From: Deltaproteobacteria bacterium HGW-Deltaproteobacteria-15
GTDB taxonomy: Bacteria > Desulfobacterota > DSM-4660 > Desulfatiglandales > HGW-15
Reading direction: 5' to 3'
DNA length: 64,000 nucleotides
NCBI GenBank assembly: GCA_002840535.1
Contig: PHBH01000023.1
Location: 1-64,000 of the forward strand
The notes beneath the pieces were generated by a model, which had not been told where the DNA came from, did not search any database, and was given only the letters and a program-made list of their open reading frames with translations. Of this stretch, positions 1 to 8,876 are shown in pieces. A program made the translations under genes and the position numbers. Within the stretch, counting starts at the first letter, position 1; every line of letters begins with the position of its first letter.

Positions 1-180
1 CAGAGACGCGGAAATCCGAAATTCGAATATCGAAGCACGAAACAAATTCAAATGACCAAAATACGAATGACCAAAACGGGTCAGCAGTCTCATGGGCGGG
101 CAGTTTGCTTTTAATTTTGAATATTTGGATTTCGGTATTGTTTCGGATTTCGGATTTCGATATTCTGCTTATGGTCTGTT
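1..180. repeat. AT-rich intergenic repeat with inverted halves
   Basis: The window opens in non-coding DNA. Bases 9-70 carry a run of short related words (gaaatccgaa, gaatatcgaa, gaatgacc). Bases 118-172 carry the same words in reverse complement (ggatttcgg, tttcggatttc, gatattc), so the block is a degenerate inverted repeat. I believe such TTCGGATTTCG-type intergenic repeats are dispersed in some deltaproteobacterial genomes, but a genome search would be needed to show that here. Bases 181-302 contain nothing else I can support. Confidence 0.5.
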
Positions 181-302
181 GGATCATGCCCTCAACAATA
201 AGCCCATTGACGCCCAACAATGCATAATCCCCTCCATTCCCCATTTCAATGCACTGCTTTATTCTCAATTCCGGACTGACTGCAAACCGCTGGGGGGTCA
301 TC

Positions 303-1520
303 ATGAGATTTCAGAGGCTTTCCTTCAAAAACCCACAGGGGAAACGACTGGCGGCCCGGCTTGATCTGCCGGTTGACGAGAAGCCGTCGGCTTATGCCAT
401 TTTTGCTCACTGCTTCACCTGTACCAAGAACCTCAATGCGGTCGTGAACATCAACAGGGCTCTCGCAGCAAAAGGAATTGCGGTACTGCGGTTCGATTTC
501 ACAGGCATTGGAGAGAGTGAAGGGGATTTCGAAGAGACGAATTTCACCACGAATGTCGCTGACCTTGTGGCTGCGGCGGAATTCCTCGGGTCGAGTTTTG
601 AACGACCCAAGCTGCTGATAGGGCATTCCCTGGGCGGTGCAGCGGTAATCCAGGCCGCGTCACGCATCCCTTCAGCCGCCGCTGTTGCGACCATAGCGGC
701 TCCGTTCAACCTCGTCGATGTCGCCAGTCATCTTAGCGGCGGGCAGAAGATCGGCACAGGAAAAGAAACAAGAATCACGTTGGCCGGCAGGGAGTTCCCC
801 ATCACCAGGCAATTTCTCGACGACCTCGAACAGACCCGAATGGAGAATGCAATTAAAAATCTCGGACGGCCGTTGATGGTCCTCCATTCGCCTGAGGACA
901 ATCTCGTTCGGGTAGAGAATGCCGAGGCGATCTTTCAAACTGCACACCATCCGAAAAGCTATGTCTCTCTCGACGGTGCAGACCATCTTCTTTCGAAACG
1001 GGCCGACTCCGTTTACGTGGGATACTTGTTGGCCGAATGGATACGGAAATACATTCCCGTTCCGGAAGAACCGGCACACCAAAGGGATCTGACCGACAAT
1101 CGGCTTGTGGTTCGCACCGGGAAAACCGGTTTCCAGACGGAGATCGTCGCCAACGGCCATCACCTGATTGCCGATGAGCCGATCTCTCTAGGCGGTGCAG
1201 ATACCGGACCGACCCCATATGACTACCTCGTCGCAGCGCTGGGTGCATGCACCTCCATCACGCTGCGCATGTATGCCGATCGCAAGCAATGGCCCCTGGA
1301 TTCCATTGTGGTGAGACTGAGACATCAGAAGGTTCATGCGGAAGACTGCAAGCAATGCGAAACCAGGGAGGGCAAAATTGATTTTATTGAGCGGGAGATC
1401 GAGATGAACGGGGACTTGTCCATCGAACAAAGAGAGAAGCTGATGATGATTGCCGACAAGTGCCCTGTCCACCGCACCCTGCATTCGGAGATCCATGTCG
1501 AATCGAAGCCCAAAGATTGA
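303..1520 (+). CDS. Bifunctional alpha/beta hydrolase / OsmC family protein
   Basis: A 405-residue fusion. The first 250 residues are an alpha/beta hydrolase with the nucleophile elbow GHSLGGAA and a late His in the segment DGADHLL. The last 140 residues are an OsmC/Ohr-type domain: it begins near [14 protein letters not shown], has the helix [19 protein letters not shown] and ends with the typical [13 protein letters not shown]. OsmC proteins reduce organic hydroperoxides through paired cysteines, and Cys residues are present in the helix (GAC) and the C-terminal motif (KCP). This fusion is a known family of unclear physiological substrate. The start at 303 is preferred over 249 because the hydrolase homology begins there and a G-rich ribosome site precedes it. 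It is followed by a convergent gene. Confidence 0.93.
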   Translation: MRFQRLSFKNPQGKRLAARLDLPVDEKPSAYAIFAHCFTCTKNLNAVVNINRALAAKGIAVLRFDFTGIGESEGDFEETNFTTNVADLVAAAEFLGSSFERPKLLIGHSLGGAAVIQAASRIPSAAAVATIAAPFNLVDVASHLSGGQKIGTGKETRITLAGREFPITRQFLDDLEQTRMENAIKNLGRPLMVLHSPEDNLVRVENAEAIFQTAHHPKSYVSLDGADHLLSKRADSVYVGYLLAEWIRKYIPVPEEPAHQRDLTDNRLVVRTGKTGFQTEIVANGHHLIADEPISLGGADTGPTPYDYLVAALGACTSITLRMYADRKQWPLDSIVVRLRHQKVHAEDCKQCETREGKIDFIEREIEMNGDLSIEQREKLMMIADKCPVHRTLHSEIHVESKPKD

Positions 1521-1551
1521 CCCGGTTCCCGGTTTCACCCCCTTCTCCGGT

Positions 1552-2031
1552 TCACGACTCCCCTTTCCCTCCCCATTGGTTGAAAGGGTGATGAGCCAGG
1601 TTCACATTCAGGTATCTGGGATCGGCTGATACTTCGTCACCCACCCAATCCGGTTTTACAATCGGTTGATCCTCGGTTTCTATTTCGACTTCGGCAACGA
1701 CAAGACCCTGGTTCTCTCCCTTGAATTCGTCAATCTCCCAGGTCAGCCCCTCATGTTCCACATAGTAACGGATCTTTTCAATGAGATGGCCTGTACAGAG
1801 TGTATCCAGCATCTCCCCGGCATCCTGGACAGGGATCTCATATTCATACTCGGGCCGTGTCAGACCCTCAGCCTTGCCTTTGATTGTGAGAAATCCTTTC
1901 TCTCCAGCGGTTCTCACTCTCACGACTCTTTCCTTGTCCAGTGACAAATGCCCCTGGCGCACCATAACTCCTTCCGGACCTCGCCAGGCGTCTCCCCTTA
2001 CCAGGAATTTCCTCTCGATCTCTCTGCCCAT
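1552..2031 (-). CDS. CYTH domain protein (triphosphate tunnel metalloenzyme)
   Basis: A 159-residue CYTH protein. The N-terminus MGREIERKFLV carries the diagnostic ExExK motif (EIERK). It is followed by basic strands (VVRVRTAGEKGFLTIKG) and acidic strands (EYEYEIPV, WEIDEF) that line the tunnel binding triphosphate and metal. Bacterial members are inorganic tripolyphosphatases or class IV adenylate cyclases, and the sequence alone does not decide between them; single-domain YgiF/CthTTM-like phosphatase is the more common outcome. A longer open frame extends to 2085, but the start at 2031 has GGAGGG six bases upstream and begins exactly at the family N-terminus. It is divergent from the sppA-like gene at 2204. 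Confidence 0.9.
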   Translation of the reverse strand: MGREIERKFLVRGDAWRGPEGVMVRQGHLSLDKERVVRVRTAGEKGFLTIKGKAEGLTRPEYEYEIPVQDAGEMLDTLCTGHLIEKIRYYVEHEGLTWEIDEFKGENQGLVVAEVEIETEDQPIVKPDWVGDEVSADPRYLNVNLAHHPFNQWGGKGES

Positions 2032-2203
2032 ATGCCGCCCTCCGTGTTGATTCACCTTCAGATCATGGGAAAAGTCAAGGGCCACATCAGTCTCCTACTT
2101 TCTCCGCTTCACCGATTCTGCGTTTCAATCTTTCTCTCCTTTGAATGCGCAGTCTTGAATTCGAAGCCTCGAGTGCATATTCACTCACCAGGGAGGGACT
2201 GAA

Positions 2204-3202
2204 ATGAGACACGCGGCCGAAAGAAATACCTGTTACCATAATCTTATTTTCTTCCTGATACTGCTCATTGGATTGGCGGGTTGCGCCCCCAGGCTCTTCA
2301 AAGGTTCCTCGGATCCGCTGAGGGAATTCACTTTGGAGGGCAAGGGGGACGGGAAAGTGCTCCTCATTCCATTGCGCGGAGCGGTCAGTACCAGACCCGA
2401 TGAGGGCATGTTCAGGACAAAGCCCAGCATGGTGCAGGAAGTCGTATCCCATCTCAGAAAGGCACAGAAAGATCCAAGCATCAAAGCGGTCCTTCTGGAG
2501 ATCGAAAGCCCCGGCGGATCGGTAACGGCATCCGATGTCCTGTATCATGAACTGGAGAAGTACAAGGAAAAGTCAGGAGCCAAAATGGTCACCCTCATGA
2601 TGAGCACGGCAGCATCAGGAGGCTACTACGTAGCGTTGGCATCAGACCGCATTATCGCCCACCCGATGACTCTGACCGGCTCCGTGGGCACGATCTTTGT
2701 CAGGCCGAACGCCACCCGTTTGATGGAAAAGGTAGGTCTGGAGGCAGAGATCACCAAGTCAGGGAAGTACAAGGACATGGCCTCCCCTTTTCGGGATATA
2801 CAGCCCGAAGAAAAAGAGATCATCAGGGCCATGATCGAAGACCTGAACAGCCGCTTTCTGGAACTGGCGGCCAAGAAGCGCGGCCTCAAGGACGAGCAGT
2901 ACAGGAACGTGGCCACGGCCCGAATATTCACCGCTGCCCAAGCGGTTGAGGCCGGTCTGGTGGATTCGATCGGCTACATGGACGATGCATTGAGAGAAGC
3001 GAAGAATCTGTCAGGTCTTCCCGAGGATGCAAAGGTCGTCGTGTACCGCCGCACCCAGTTTCCGGACGACAACCCCTATAACCCAATCACCATGGAAGGG
3101 TCCGGACAGATCCCCGGTCTGATCCAAATGCCGCTTTCCGAGTTTTTGACGATGCCCGGCGCAGGCTTCTACTATCTCTGGGCCCCGGAATATGAGAGAT
3201 GA
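2204..3202 (+). CDS. sppA: Lipoprotein signal peptide peptidase, SppA (S49) short form
   Basis: A 332-residue S49 serine protease that degrades cleaved signal peptides and other membrane peptides. The N-terminus has a hydrophobic stretch and lipobox (LIGLAGC), so it is likely a lipoprotein rather than a TM-anchored enzyme. The catalytic pair can be placed by comparison with the single-domain Bacillus type: Ser138 in STAASGGYYVA and Lys190 in SGKYKDMASPFR. Their 52-residue spacing equals that of the Bacillus enzyme (Ser147/Lys199). GGAGGG lies five bases before the ATG. A second, long-form SppA is encoded at 52941-54665, so the organism has both types. Confidence 0.92.
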   Translation: MRHAAERNTCYHNLIFFLILLIGLAGCAPRLFKGSSDPLREFTLEGKGDGKVLLIPLRGAVSTRPDEGMFRTKPSMVQEVVSHLRKAQKDPSIKAVLLEIESPGGSVTASDVLYHELEKYKEKSGAKMVTLMMSTAASGGYYVALASDRIIAHPMTLTGSVGTIFVRPNATRLMEKVGLEAEITKSGKYKDMASPFRDIQPEEKEIIRAMIEDLNSRFLELAAKKRGLKDEQYRNVATARIFTAAQAVEAGLVDSIGYMDDALREAKNLSGLPEDAKVVVYRRTQFPDDNPYNPITMEGSGQIPGLIQMPLSEFLTMPGAGFYYLWAPEYER

Positions 3203-3212
3203 CACGGCACCG

Positions 3213-5012
3213 CTATTTCCCGAAGAGCTGACTCATTCGAATCAGCAGGGAAAAGTCGCCTGTGGCCCTGTATTTCTGATCCATGAACATCTGTTGGCCG
3301 TCGGCTTTGCCGGTCATGATGTCCATCCAGAGCTCGAAAGGGCTCTCGATGGTCAGGTCGGGGTTTTGAGCGCGACCGTCGATCGCTTCAATCCTCATGT
3401 TTTCAATCCGGAAGTAGCACGAGCCTTCTGTCTCGCCCGAGAAGTGAAATTGCAGGATGGCCTTTGTCTCGCCTGCAGCATCTGGATTGAATCCCATTGA
3501 GAAGACCATCATGAAGGTTTCGATGGAGTCCGGCCTCGGGACAACGCCTCTCTCCATGAACTCCCTGACCGTAATCCTTTCTGCAATGCAGCTTTTCCAC
3601 ATGAGATTCGCCATCTTTCGAATCACTTCCTTGTCCCCGGCGATATCCTGGGTAACGCGAGCCAGTGTCTCCGGTGCTACCTTCATGTCTTTAACGATCT
3701 CCTGGCCCGCCTCTTTTACAGCTCCCAGGATCTCCCGGGATTTCTCCTTGAAGAAGGGGAGAACCAGGCTCTCGGCGGCTGGTCGATAGATCTCCGCCAC
3801 CAGGTTCCCGCCCCGGCCGAACAGAAATCGAACCCAGGCGGAGAGTTGGTCGAACACGGACATCTCAGGAAAACCCGCCACAGACAAAATTACCGCCTTG
3901 GGAAAGGGTTGACGAAGAGGATGACCGGTCGCCCCCCCACCGGTCTCATTGAGGAAAGGCTGCAGAATGGGAAGAGTGCGCTCGATGAATGTTTTCATGG
4001 CCGCGTTCACGGTGAAGTGGTACAGGGGGGACGCATAGACAACGAGGTCCGATTGGAGGAATTTCGGGAAGAGCTCACTGGTCATATCATCCTTGTGGAT
4101 GCAGACCCCGGGGGTTTTGGTCCAGCAGGTAAAACAGCCGGAGCAAGGATTGATCTTTTTCTTTCGAAGATCCACCACGTCCACATCGGCCCCTGCTTCA
4201 CGCATTCCCTGGACGAGAGAGTTCATCATCAGTGCTGTCTTACTCTCTCCTCCTGATCGCGGGCTGGAGTTAAGTGCGAGTATCTTCATGACTCCCTCCT
4301 TTTTTGGATAAACGGTTTCTGGTGGTGCAGCTTCCGGCGGCTTCATTGCAGGTGCGGCAGACGACTCCTTCTGCCTTTGAACGGAATTCCCAACCCCAAG
4401 TCCCATCTTCCTTTGCTCATGCAGCGTCGGCAGCCCCCGCCTTCTCAAATAGAAATCCGGAAAGAGGATATTGAAGGGGACCCCCAAGCCCAGAATGACT
4501 GCCAGAGGAATCACGGCGCGTGTAATCACGGATGGGTAGAGGCTCAGCGCAGTTGAGACAGCGAAGATTCCGGCCCAGGAATAGGTCATGATACGATTGA
4601 CGCTGATGAAAACAGGGTTGTCCCAGAAAACCCGCGGAGTGGATTTCTTTGCATAATGAAAGGTGAAGGGGTCCATGCCCAGGAGAGGAGGGAAAAAGGA
4701 GGCGGCAAAAAGACAGAGATAGATTCCTGTGACCGAGTATTTCGACAGGAGTCTGCCTGCAGCATCCGGCCATGCAGCCAGGGAGAGTGAAATCACCCCG
4801 AAATAGAGTGCAACCGTCCAGTCGAAATAGGTAGGCTTATCCCATTTGAGTGCGAAGCCGATGACGGTTGCGCAGAAGGCAAGCATGAGAAAGGCGACGA
4901 AGGTCAGACTGCCGGAAGAGGGACCTGACGCCGCCCAGATCTTGAAGAAAGCCAGTGCGGGGAACGGGCCTGCGTATAAAAAAACTTGTCCGGCCTTTCC
5001 GAGTGGTTTCAT
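3213..5012 (-). CDS. Membrane-anchored iron-sulfur flavoprotein with C-terminal SCP2 domain
   Basis: A 599-residue three-part fusion. Residues 1-190 hold about five to six hydrophobic helices. Residues 242-430 are a flavodoxin-fold NADPH-dependent FMN reductase-like domain starting MKILALNSSPRSGGESKTA, where SSPR...S binds the FMN phosphate. Inside it Cys290, Cys293, Cys296 and Cys304 form CX2CX2CX7C, the compact cluster motif of iron-sulfur flavoproteins. The last 100 residues resemble the SCP2 sterol-carrier fold (LQFHFSGETEGSCYFRIEN, then the ending YRATGDFSLLIRMSQLFGK). I infer a membrane-linked redox enzyme acting on a hydrophobic substrate; the substrate is unknown. The start overlaps the stop of the upstream PadR gene by four bases (ATGA), so the two are translationally coupled. 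Confidence 0.82.
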   Translation of the reverse strand: MKPLGKAGQVFLYAGPFPALAFFKIWAASGPSSGSLTFVAFLMLAFCATVIGFALKWDKPTYFDWTVALYFGVISLSLAAWPDAAGRLLSKYSVTGIYLCLFAASFFPPLLGMDPFTFHYAKKSTPRVFWDNPVFISVNRIMTYSWAGIFAVSTALSLYPSVITRAVIPLAVILGLGVPFNILFPDFYLRRRGLPTLHEQRKMGLGVGNSVQRQKESSAAPAMKPPEAAPPETVYPKKEGVMKILALNSSPRSGGESKTALMMNSLVQGMREAGADVDVVDLRKKKINPCSGCFTCWTKTPGVCIHKDDMTSELFPKFLQSDLVVYASPLYHFTVNAAMKTFIERTLPILQPFLNETGGGATGHPLRQPFPKAVILSVAGFPEMSVFDQLSAWVRFLFGRGGNLVAEIYRPAAESLVLPFFKEKSREILGAVKEAGQEIVKDMKVAPETLARVTQDIAGDKEVIRKMANLMWKSCIAERITVREFMERGVVPRPDSIETFMMVFSMGFNPDAAGETKAILQFHFSGETEGSCYFRIENMRIEAIDGRAQNPDLTIESPFELWMDIMTGKADGQQMFMDQKYRATGDFSLLIRMSQLFGK

Positions 5013-5593
5013 GACCCCCTTCCTTTCTTGGCCCCCTGGGACCTTCTCTTCGATGAACGAACATCTTGATCAGACTCGTCGTTCTCCAATTCGCGGACAA
5101 TCGAGGAGACGTTTCGAACAAGATCGTCATAGTATCGCACCCCGAAGCTGTAGCACAGGTATTGATATCGGTCTGCGCGCCCTTTAATCTGAGACTCCAC
5201 CGCCTTTAGATTCTTCCGCACCTCTTGAATGGACTCCAGGTGCTTGTTCGCCTCAGCCAAACGCTCCTCCGGCGCCAGGTCGGCAAAGAAGAAGAGTCTG
5301 GACAGGAATGTATTTTTGGGCTTCTCGATTACATAGGGGGCGGCGAGGGCTTCAAGGAAAGCTTTCCTGCCCGCTTCGGAAATGGTGTACACCTTTCTGT
5401 TTGGCGCGCCGTCCTGGATTTCCACTTTCAGGGCGACCAATCCTTCCTGCTCCATTTTTTTGAGCGCAGGATAGATGGAGCCGTAGCTCACGCCTGAAAA
5501 AAAGGCGAAGGAAATAGTAAACTTTTTCTTGAGTTCGTATCCGGTCATGCTGCCCCGCATGAGAAATCCCAAAAGCATTGACTTAATATCCAT
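5009..5593 (-). CDS. PadR family transcriptional regulator
   Basis: A 194-residue PadR regulator. The N-terminal winged helix is clear: MLLGFLMRGSMTGYELKKKF, then SYGSIYPALKKMEQEGLV and a wing around RKVYTISEAGRKAF. A C-terminal helical domain (about residues 95-170) follows, as in the PadR-s2/Vir_act_alpha_C class that binds small aromatic or hydrophobic ligands. The ATG at 5593 is the family start; the open frame upstream to 5881 is not homologous. The gene is coupled to the flavoprotein-SCP2 gene and is probably its local repressor, acting at the palindrome 5625-5643 just upstream. That operator assignment is inference. Confidence 0.9.
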   Translation of the reverse strand: MDIKSMLLGFLMRGSMTGYELKKKFTISFAFFSGVSYGSIYPALKKMEQEGLVALKVEIQDGAPNRKVYTISEAGRKAFLEALAAPYVIEKPKNTFLSRLFFFADLAPEERLAEANKHLESIQEVRKNLKAVESQIKGRADRYQYLCYSFGVRYYDDLVRNVSSIVRELENDESDQDVRSSKRRSQGAKKGRGS

Positions 5594-5939
5594 TGTGCAG
5601 CGCCTCGCTATATAGTTAATCGGTATATATCGCTTCGATATATGTTTGTCAATAAATGAATGACGAAATCGTGACCTTTTGTCCGTCCAAAGACGGACAC
5701 CCCACCTCCGGTGGGTACCCATCTTCGGAGAAGACCAATCCGTGACCGGAACAATCGACAAAGGCAATTTGTTAATGTGTAATGGTGGGATATCCCCTCC
5801 TGCAGGGGAGAGGGTAGATTGTCCCGCTTCAGGAACTCCACAAGATCGAACTTTTCGACATTTCGGTTTTGACCTTAGCAAAGAGCAGTAGTATAGTGCC
5901 GCGACTCTTCCGCGATCTGTCCATTCTTCGAGGTCAATC
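5594..5939. other. Divergent intergenic region with hairpins
   Basis: This 346-base spacer separates the leftward PadR gene from the rightward 7TM-HD gene. Besides the palindrome at 5625-5643 it holds two adjacent hairpins: TGTCCGTC/GACGGACA (5680-5699, four-base loop) and CCCACC/GGTGGG (5701-5715, three-base loop). Neither is followed by a T-run in either direction, so I do not call them terminators. No small gene is convincing here. Confidence 0.5.
5625..5643. promoter_or_regulatory. Candidate PadR operator palindrome
   Basis: A perfect inverted repeat ATATATCG-CTT-CGATATAT lies 32 bases upstream of the PadR start codon, within AT-rich DNA that would suit a -10 region for leftward transcription. 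Its position fits autorepression. The PadR ligand and exact site preference cannot be read from sequence. Confidence 0.55.
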
Positions 5940-8132
5940 GTGAGGATATTTCTTAACCTGACCCTAATTCTCGTTTGCTTTCTTGCAGGATACGCTGAGG
6001 ATATCTACCTGTTTCTCCTGCCTCCAAAGCAGGGGGAAGTTGTTCCCTTCACCATCCGTCTTCGACAGCCCTTCAATTTCGACCAGGAAAAGGCGTTGGG
6101 AAACAACAGAGTCGCGGCCCTTTCTCAATATGCCCCTCTGTATGCCTATAACCCCGACAGAGCTGCAGAAGCGGCTGCGCAATTTCAGGCGCTGCTTAAG
6201 AAGATTGCCGATCTGAGCCTTCAGCGAACGAGCGGTCTCAAGGATTTTTCGCAGTACGTCAAGGCGTCCTATGGTCTCGACCTGCCGGAGGAAGCCGTGA
6301 AAAAGCTCTTCCGATACAGGGATTTGAAGAACCTCATGGACGGCATCCTCACGCTCCAAGACTCCATACTACAGGGCAAAATCACAGCAGAACCTGAACC
6401 GATGGCAGGGAAAAGCACCGTTGAAGTTCTCTATCCTAAACCCTCAGGCGTGGTTGTGGTTCCGGCAGCGGACGTAATCACGCTCGAAGCGGCGCGGCTC
6501 ACCCTGCAGGAGAAGGTTCAACAGCTTTTCTGGCAGGTCGACAAAGGTATTCGCGACGTTGTTCTATCCATCGCGCTCGCGACTCTCAAGCCGAATCTTA
6601 CCTATGATCCGGAGGAAAACAAAAAACGGGTAGAGCGGATCATACAGCGGTACCCTTCCACAATGATTCATTACGAGGCGGGCTGTGTCCTCGTACCTTT
6701 CAGGCATAAGGTGACTGAGAATGACCGGCTGCTCGTGTCGTCCTACAGCGAGGAACTGGAAAGGGATCTTTTCGGGAAAGCACCCTGGATACTTATCGCC
6801 ATTCTCCTGACCGCTGTCTTTTACAGCCTTGTGCTCGAAAAGATCATCAAGGACGAGTGGAGGAAGGACCCTCCTTACAATCTCTTCCTCTCCCTTTTGA
6901 TCATGACGATCGTTCTCTTGAAAGCCTGCCTGCTCCTGACCCCCCTTCCCCTTGCAGCCTTGCCGTTCGCGGCGCTCCCGTTGACACTCGTTCTGCTCCA
7001 AAATGACAAAATCTCCGCTGTCTGGACAACGTTGACCGGGGCCGTGCTCGTAACCCTGTTTTCAGGCTGCTCATTCAACGTCCTGCTCTATTTCGCATTT
7101 ACCGGAATGGCGGTGGTGGTATCTCTCAGGATTCGAAGGAGAATCCATATTCTTGTAGCGTCAATGGCAATAGGGGCAACGAATGCCGTTCTTTTTTTCG
7201 CATTCTGGCTGGACTGGACCTCGCTGCTCCATCCCTCTTCAGAAACCTGGATTATGAAATTGACGCAAGCGTTCAATCCTGAGTTTGTTCAGAGCCTCGG
7301 ATGGACGTTCATCGGCGGAGTCGCGGCAGGTCCTCTGTCAATCATGCTGCTGCCGTTGCTGGAGACGGGCTGGCACACCGTCTCCACCTTCAGACTCAGC
7401 CGCTATGCGGATCTTCAGCAGCCGCTTCTGAAGGAACTCCTGACCAAAACGCCGGCAACCTACCAGCATTCCATGGCTGTTGCCTATCTCGCACAGTCAG
7501 TCGGCGAAGCCATCGGCGCAAATACGCTTCTGCTGAGAATAGGCGCCTATTATCATGACATTGGAAAACTGGCGAATCCAAGATTCTTTGCGGAAAATCA
7601 GGCGGGAAAGAACCCCCACGACGATTTGGATCCTCAAGAAAGCGCACGGATCATCATTGACCATGTAATCAACGGCGAGAAGATCGGAAGGGGAACGAAA
7701 CTGCCCGAAACAGTACTGGATTTTATTCTTCAGCATCACGGAACACAAACGGTGGAGTTCTTCTACAACAAAGCCACGAAAATCAGCCGCCCAAACAAGG
7801 TTTCCAAGAAGGATTTTCAATACCCCGGGCCTAAGCCGCAAACCGTGGAGGCTGCCATCGTAATGATTTGCGATGCAGTGGAGGCAGCATCCCGCTCCCT
7901 GGAGACGCCCACCCGGCAGACTATCGAAAACATGGTCAGACTCCTGCTGGTCAAGCGCGTCGCCGATGGCCAGTTCGATGAATGCCACCTCTCAACGGGC
8001 TGTCTTGCCCAGATCCTCCGGACACTGGTGGATTCCCTCGAAGCCTCGTTCCACTCCCGGGTCGTTTATCCGTGGCAGGAAAAGCAGAAGGAAAAGGTTA
8101 AGGATCTGCCAAAAAAGGCGGTTTCGGCCTGA
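5940..8132 (+). CDS. pgpH: 7TM receptor HD hydrolase, PgpH-like c-di-AMP phosphodiesterase
   Basis: A 730-residue protein of the 7TMR-HDED/PgpH family. It has an N-terminal membrane helix, an extracytoplasmic region of about 250 residues, a seven-helix membrane domain starting near residue 281 (APWILIAILLTAVFYSLVLE) and a C-terminal cytoplasmic HD domain. The HD signature is YYHDIGK with His539-Asp540, followed by NPHDDLDPQESARIIIDHV and ILQHHGT, the further metal ligands of HD phosphodiesterases. Characterised family members hydrolyse cyclic di-AMP. The start is GTG with GAGG seven bases upstream. The gene usually sits before ybeY; here it is instead followed by a convergent sodB, so it is transcribed alone. 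Confidence 0.9.
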   Translation: MRIFLNLTLILVCFLAGYAEDIYLFLLPPKQGEVVPFTIRLRQPFNFDQEKALGNNRVAALSQYAPLYAYNPDRAAEAAAQFQALLKKIADLSLQRTSGLKDFSQYVKASYGLDLPEEAVKKLFRYRDLKNLMDGILTLQDSILQGKITAEPEPMAGKSTVEVLYPKPSGVVVVPAADVITLEAARLTLQEKVQQLFWQVDKGIRDVVLSIALATLKPNLTYDPEENKKRVERIIQRYPSTMIHYEAGCVLVPFRHKVTENDRLLVSSYSEELERDLFGKAPWILIAILLTAVFYSLVLEKIIKDEWRKDPPYNLFLSLLIMTIVLLKACLLLTPLPLAALPFAALPLTLVLLQNDKISAVWTTLTGAVLVTLFSGCSFNVLLYFAFTGMAVVVSLRIRRRIHILVASMAIGATNAVLFFAFWLDWTSLLHPSSETWIMKLTQAFNPEFVQSLGWTFIGGVAAGPLSIMLLPLLETGWHTVSTFRLSRYADLQQPLLKELLTKTPATYQHSMAVAYLAQSVGEAIGANTLLLRIGAYYHDIGKLANPRFFAENQAGKNPHDDLDPQESARIIIDHVINGEKIGRGTKLPETVLDFILQHHGTQTVEFFYNKATKISRPNKVSKKDFQYPGPKPQTVEAAIVMICDAVEAASRSLETPTRQTIENMVRLLLVKRVADGQFDECHLSTGCLAQILRTLVDSLEASFHSRVVYPWQEKQKEKVKDLPKKAVSA

Positions 8133-8148
8133 CAATGCACGCGCCACC

Positions 8149-8175
8149 GGCCTCCCTCGCCAGGCCCTCTTTTTC
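8149..8175 (+). terminator. Weak rho-independent terminator after pgpH
   Basis: A five-base stem GGCCT/AGGCC (8149-8153 and 8162-8166) is followed by CTCTTTTTC, 16 bases after the stop codon. The stem is short, so termination may be partial. Confidence 0.4.
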
Positions 8176-8219
8176 AGAAGGTAGAGTGTTGCAGAATCCT
8201 TATACAAATGGGGGATTCG

Positions 8220-8250
8220 GGTGAACCGAAGATCACCTCTCCGGTTCACC
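8220..8250. repeat. Inverted repeat between convergent genes
   Basis: A perfect nine-base inverted repeat (GGTGAACCG ... CGGTTCACC, 13-base loop) lies between the 3' ends of pgpH and sodB. It lacks a T-run on either side. It may stabilise 3' ends or be a degenerate bidirectional terminator. Confidence 0.45.
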
Positions 8251-8282
8251 ACCATCCCCCTGCTGGAATATGGGAGTGAACG

Positions 8283-8876
8283 TCACTTGAAATTGGCGTT
8301 CACGAAATCCCAATTGATCAGCTTTTCGATCACGGCTGCCAGAAAATCCGCACGCCTGTTCTGATAATCGAGGTAATAGGCATGTTCCCACACGTCAATA
8401 GTCAGGAGAGGCTTCAAATTGTGCGCGACGGGGGTGTCGGCATTGGCAGTCTTCGTAATCTTGCAATCCCGGCCGTCGAGGACCAGCCACGCCCACCCGC
8501 TTCCGAATTGCGTAACGCCGGCATTCTTTAATTCTTCAGCGAATTTTCTGTAATCTCCCCATACCTCTTTGATCTTGTCTGCAATGGGACCGTTCGGCGC
8601 CCCGCCACCGTTGGGTTTCATGCAATTCCAGAAAAAAGTATGGTTCCAGACCTGCGCCGAGTTGTTGAACAACCCTGTTTTTGCCTGATCTCCAACCGAC
8701 TTCTTGATAATCGTCTCAAGGTCGGCATTTTCCATGTCGGTCCCGGCGATCAGTTTGTTAGTGGTTTCCACATAGGTCTTATGATGCTTCCCATGATGAA
8801 ACTCGAGGGTCTTGGCGCTGATGACAGGAGCGAGTGCTTCTTTCGAGTAAGGCAGGTCGGGTAAAGTCACAGCCAT
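8283..8876 (-). CDS. sodB: Superoxide dismutase, Fe type
   Basis: A 197-residue Fe/Mn superoxide dismutase that converts superoxide to peroxide and oxygen in the cytoplasm. Metal ligands are visible in order: His in LEFHHGKHHKTYV, His in NHTFFWN, and Asp and His in DVWEHAYYLDYQNRR. The AQVWNHTFFW segment favours the iron form over manganese. The start at 8876 has an excellent ribosome site (AGGAGG, six bases upstream); the frame extends further upstream without homology. The 5' leader carries a short hairpin TCCCGC-CAAT-GCGGGA (8900-8915) just before the ribosome site. For an anaerobe this is an oxygen-tolerance gene. Confidence 0.96.
   Translation of the reverse strand: MAVTLPDLPYSKEALAPVISAKTLEFHHGKHHKTYVETTNKLIAGTDMENADLETIIKKSVGDQAKTGLFNNSAQVWNHTFFWNCMKPNGGGAPNGPIADKIKEVWGDYRKFAEELKNAGVTQFGSGWAWLVLDGRDCKITKTANADTPVAHNLKPLLTIDVWEHAYYLDYQNRRADFLAAVIEKLINWDFVNANFK

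Noticed and set aside
5680..5715. Tandem hairpins considered as a terminator
   Set aside because: No T-run follows either hairpin, and both flanking genes start here and do not end here.
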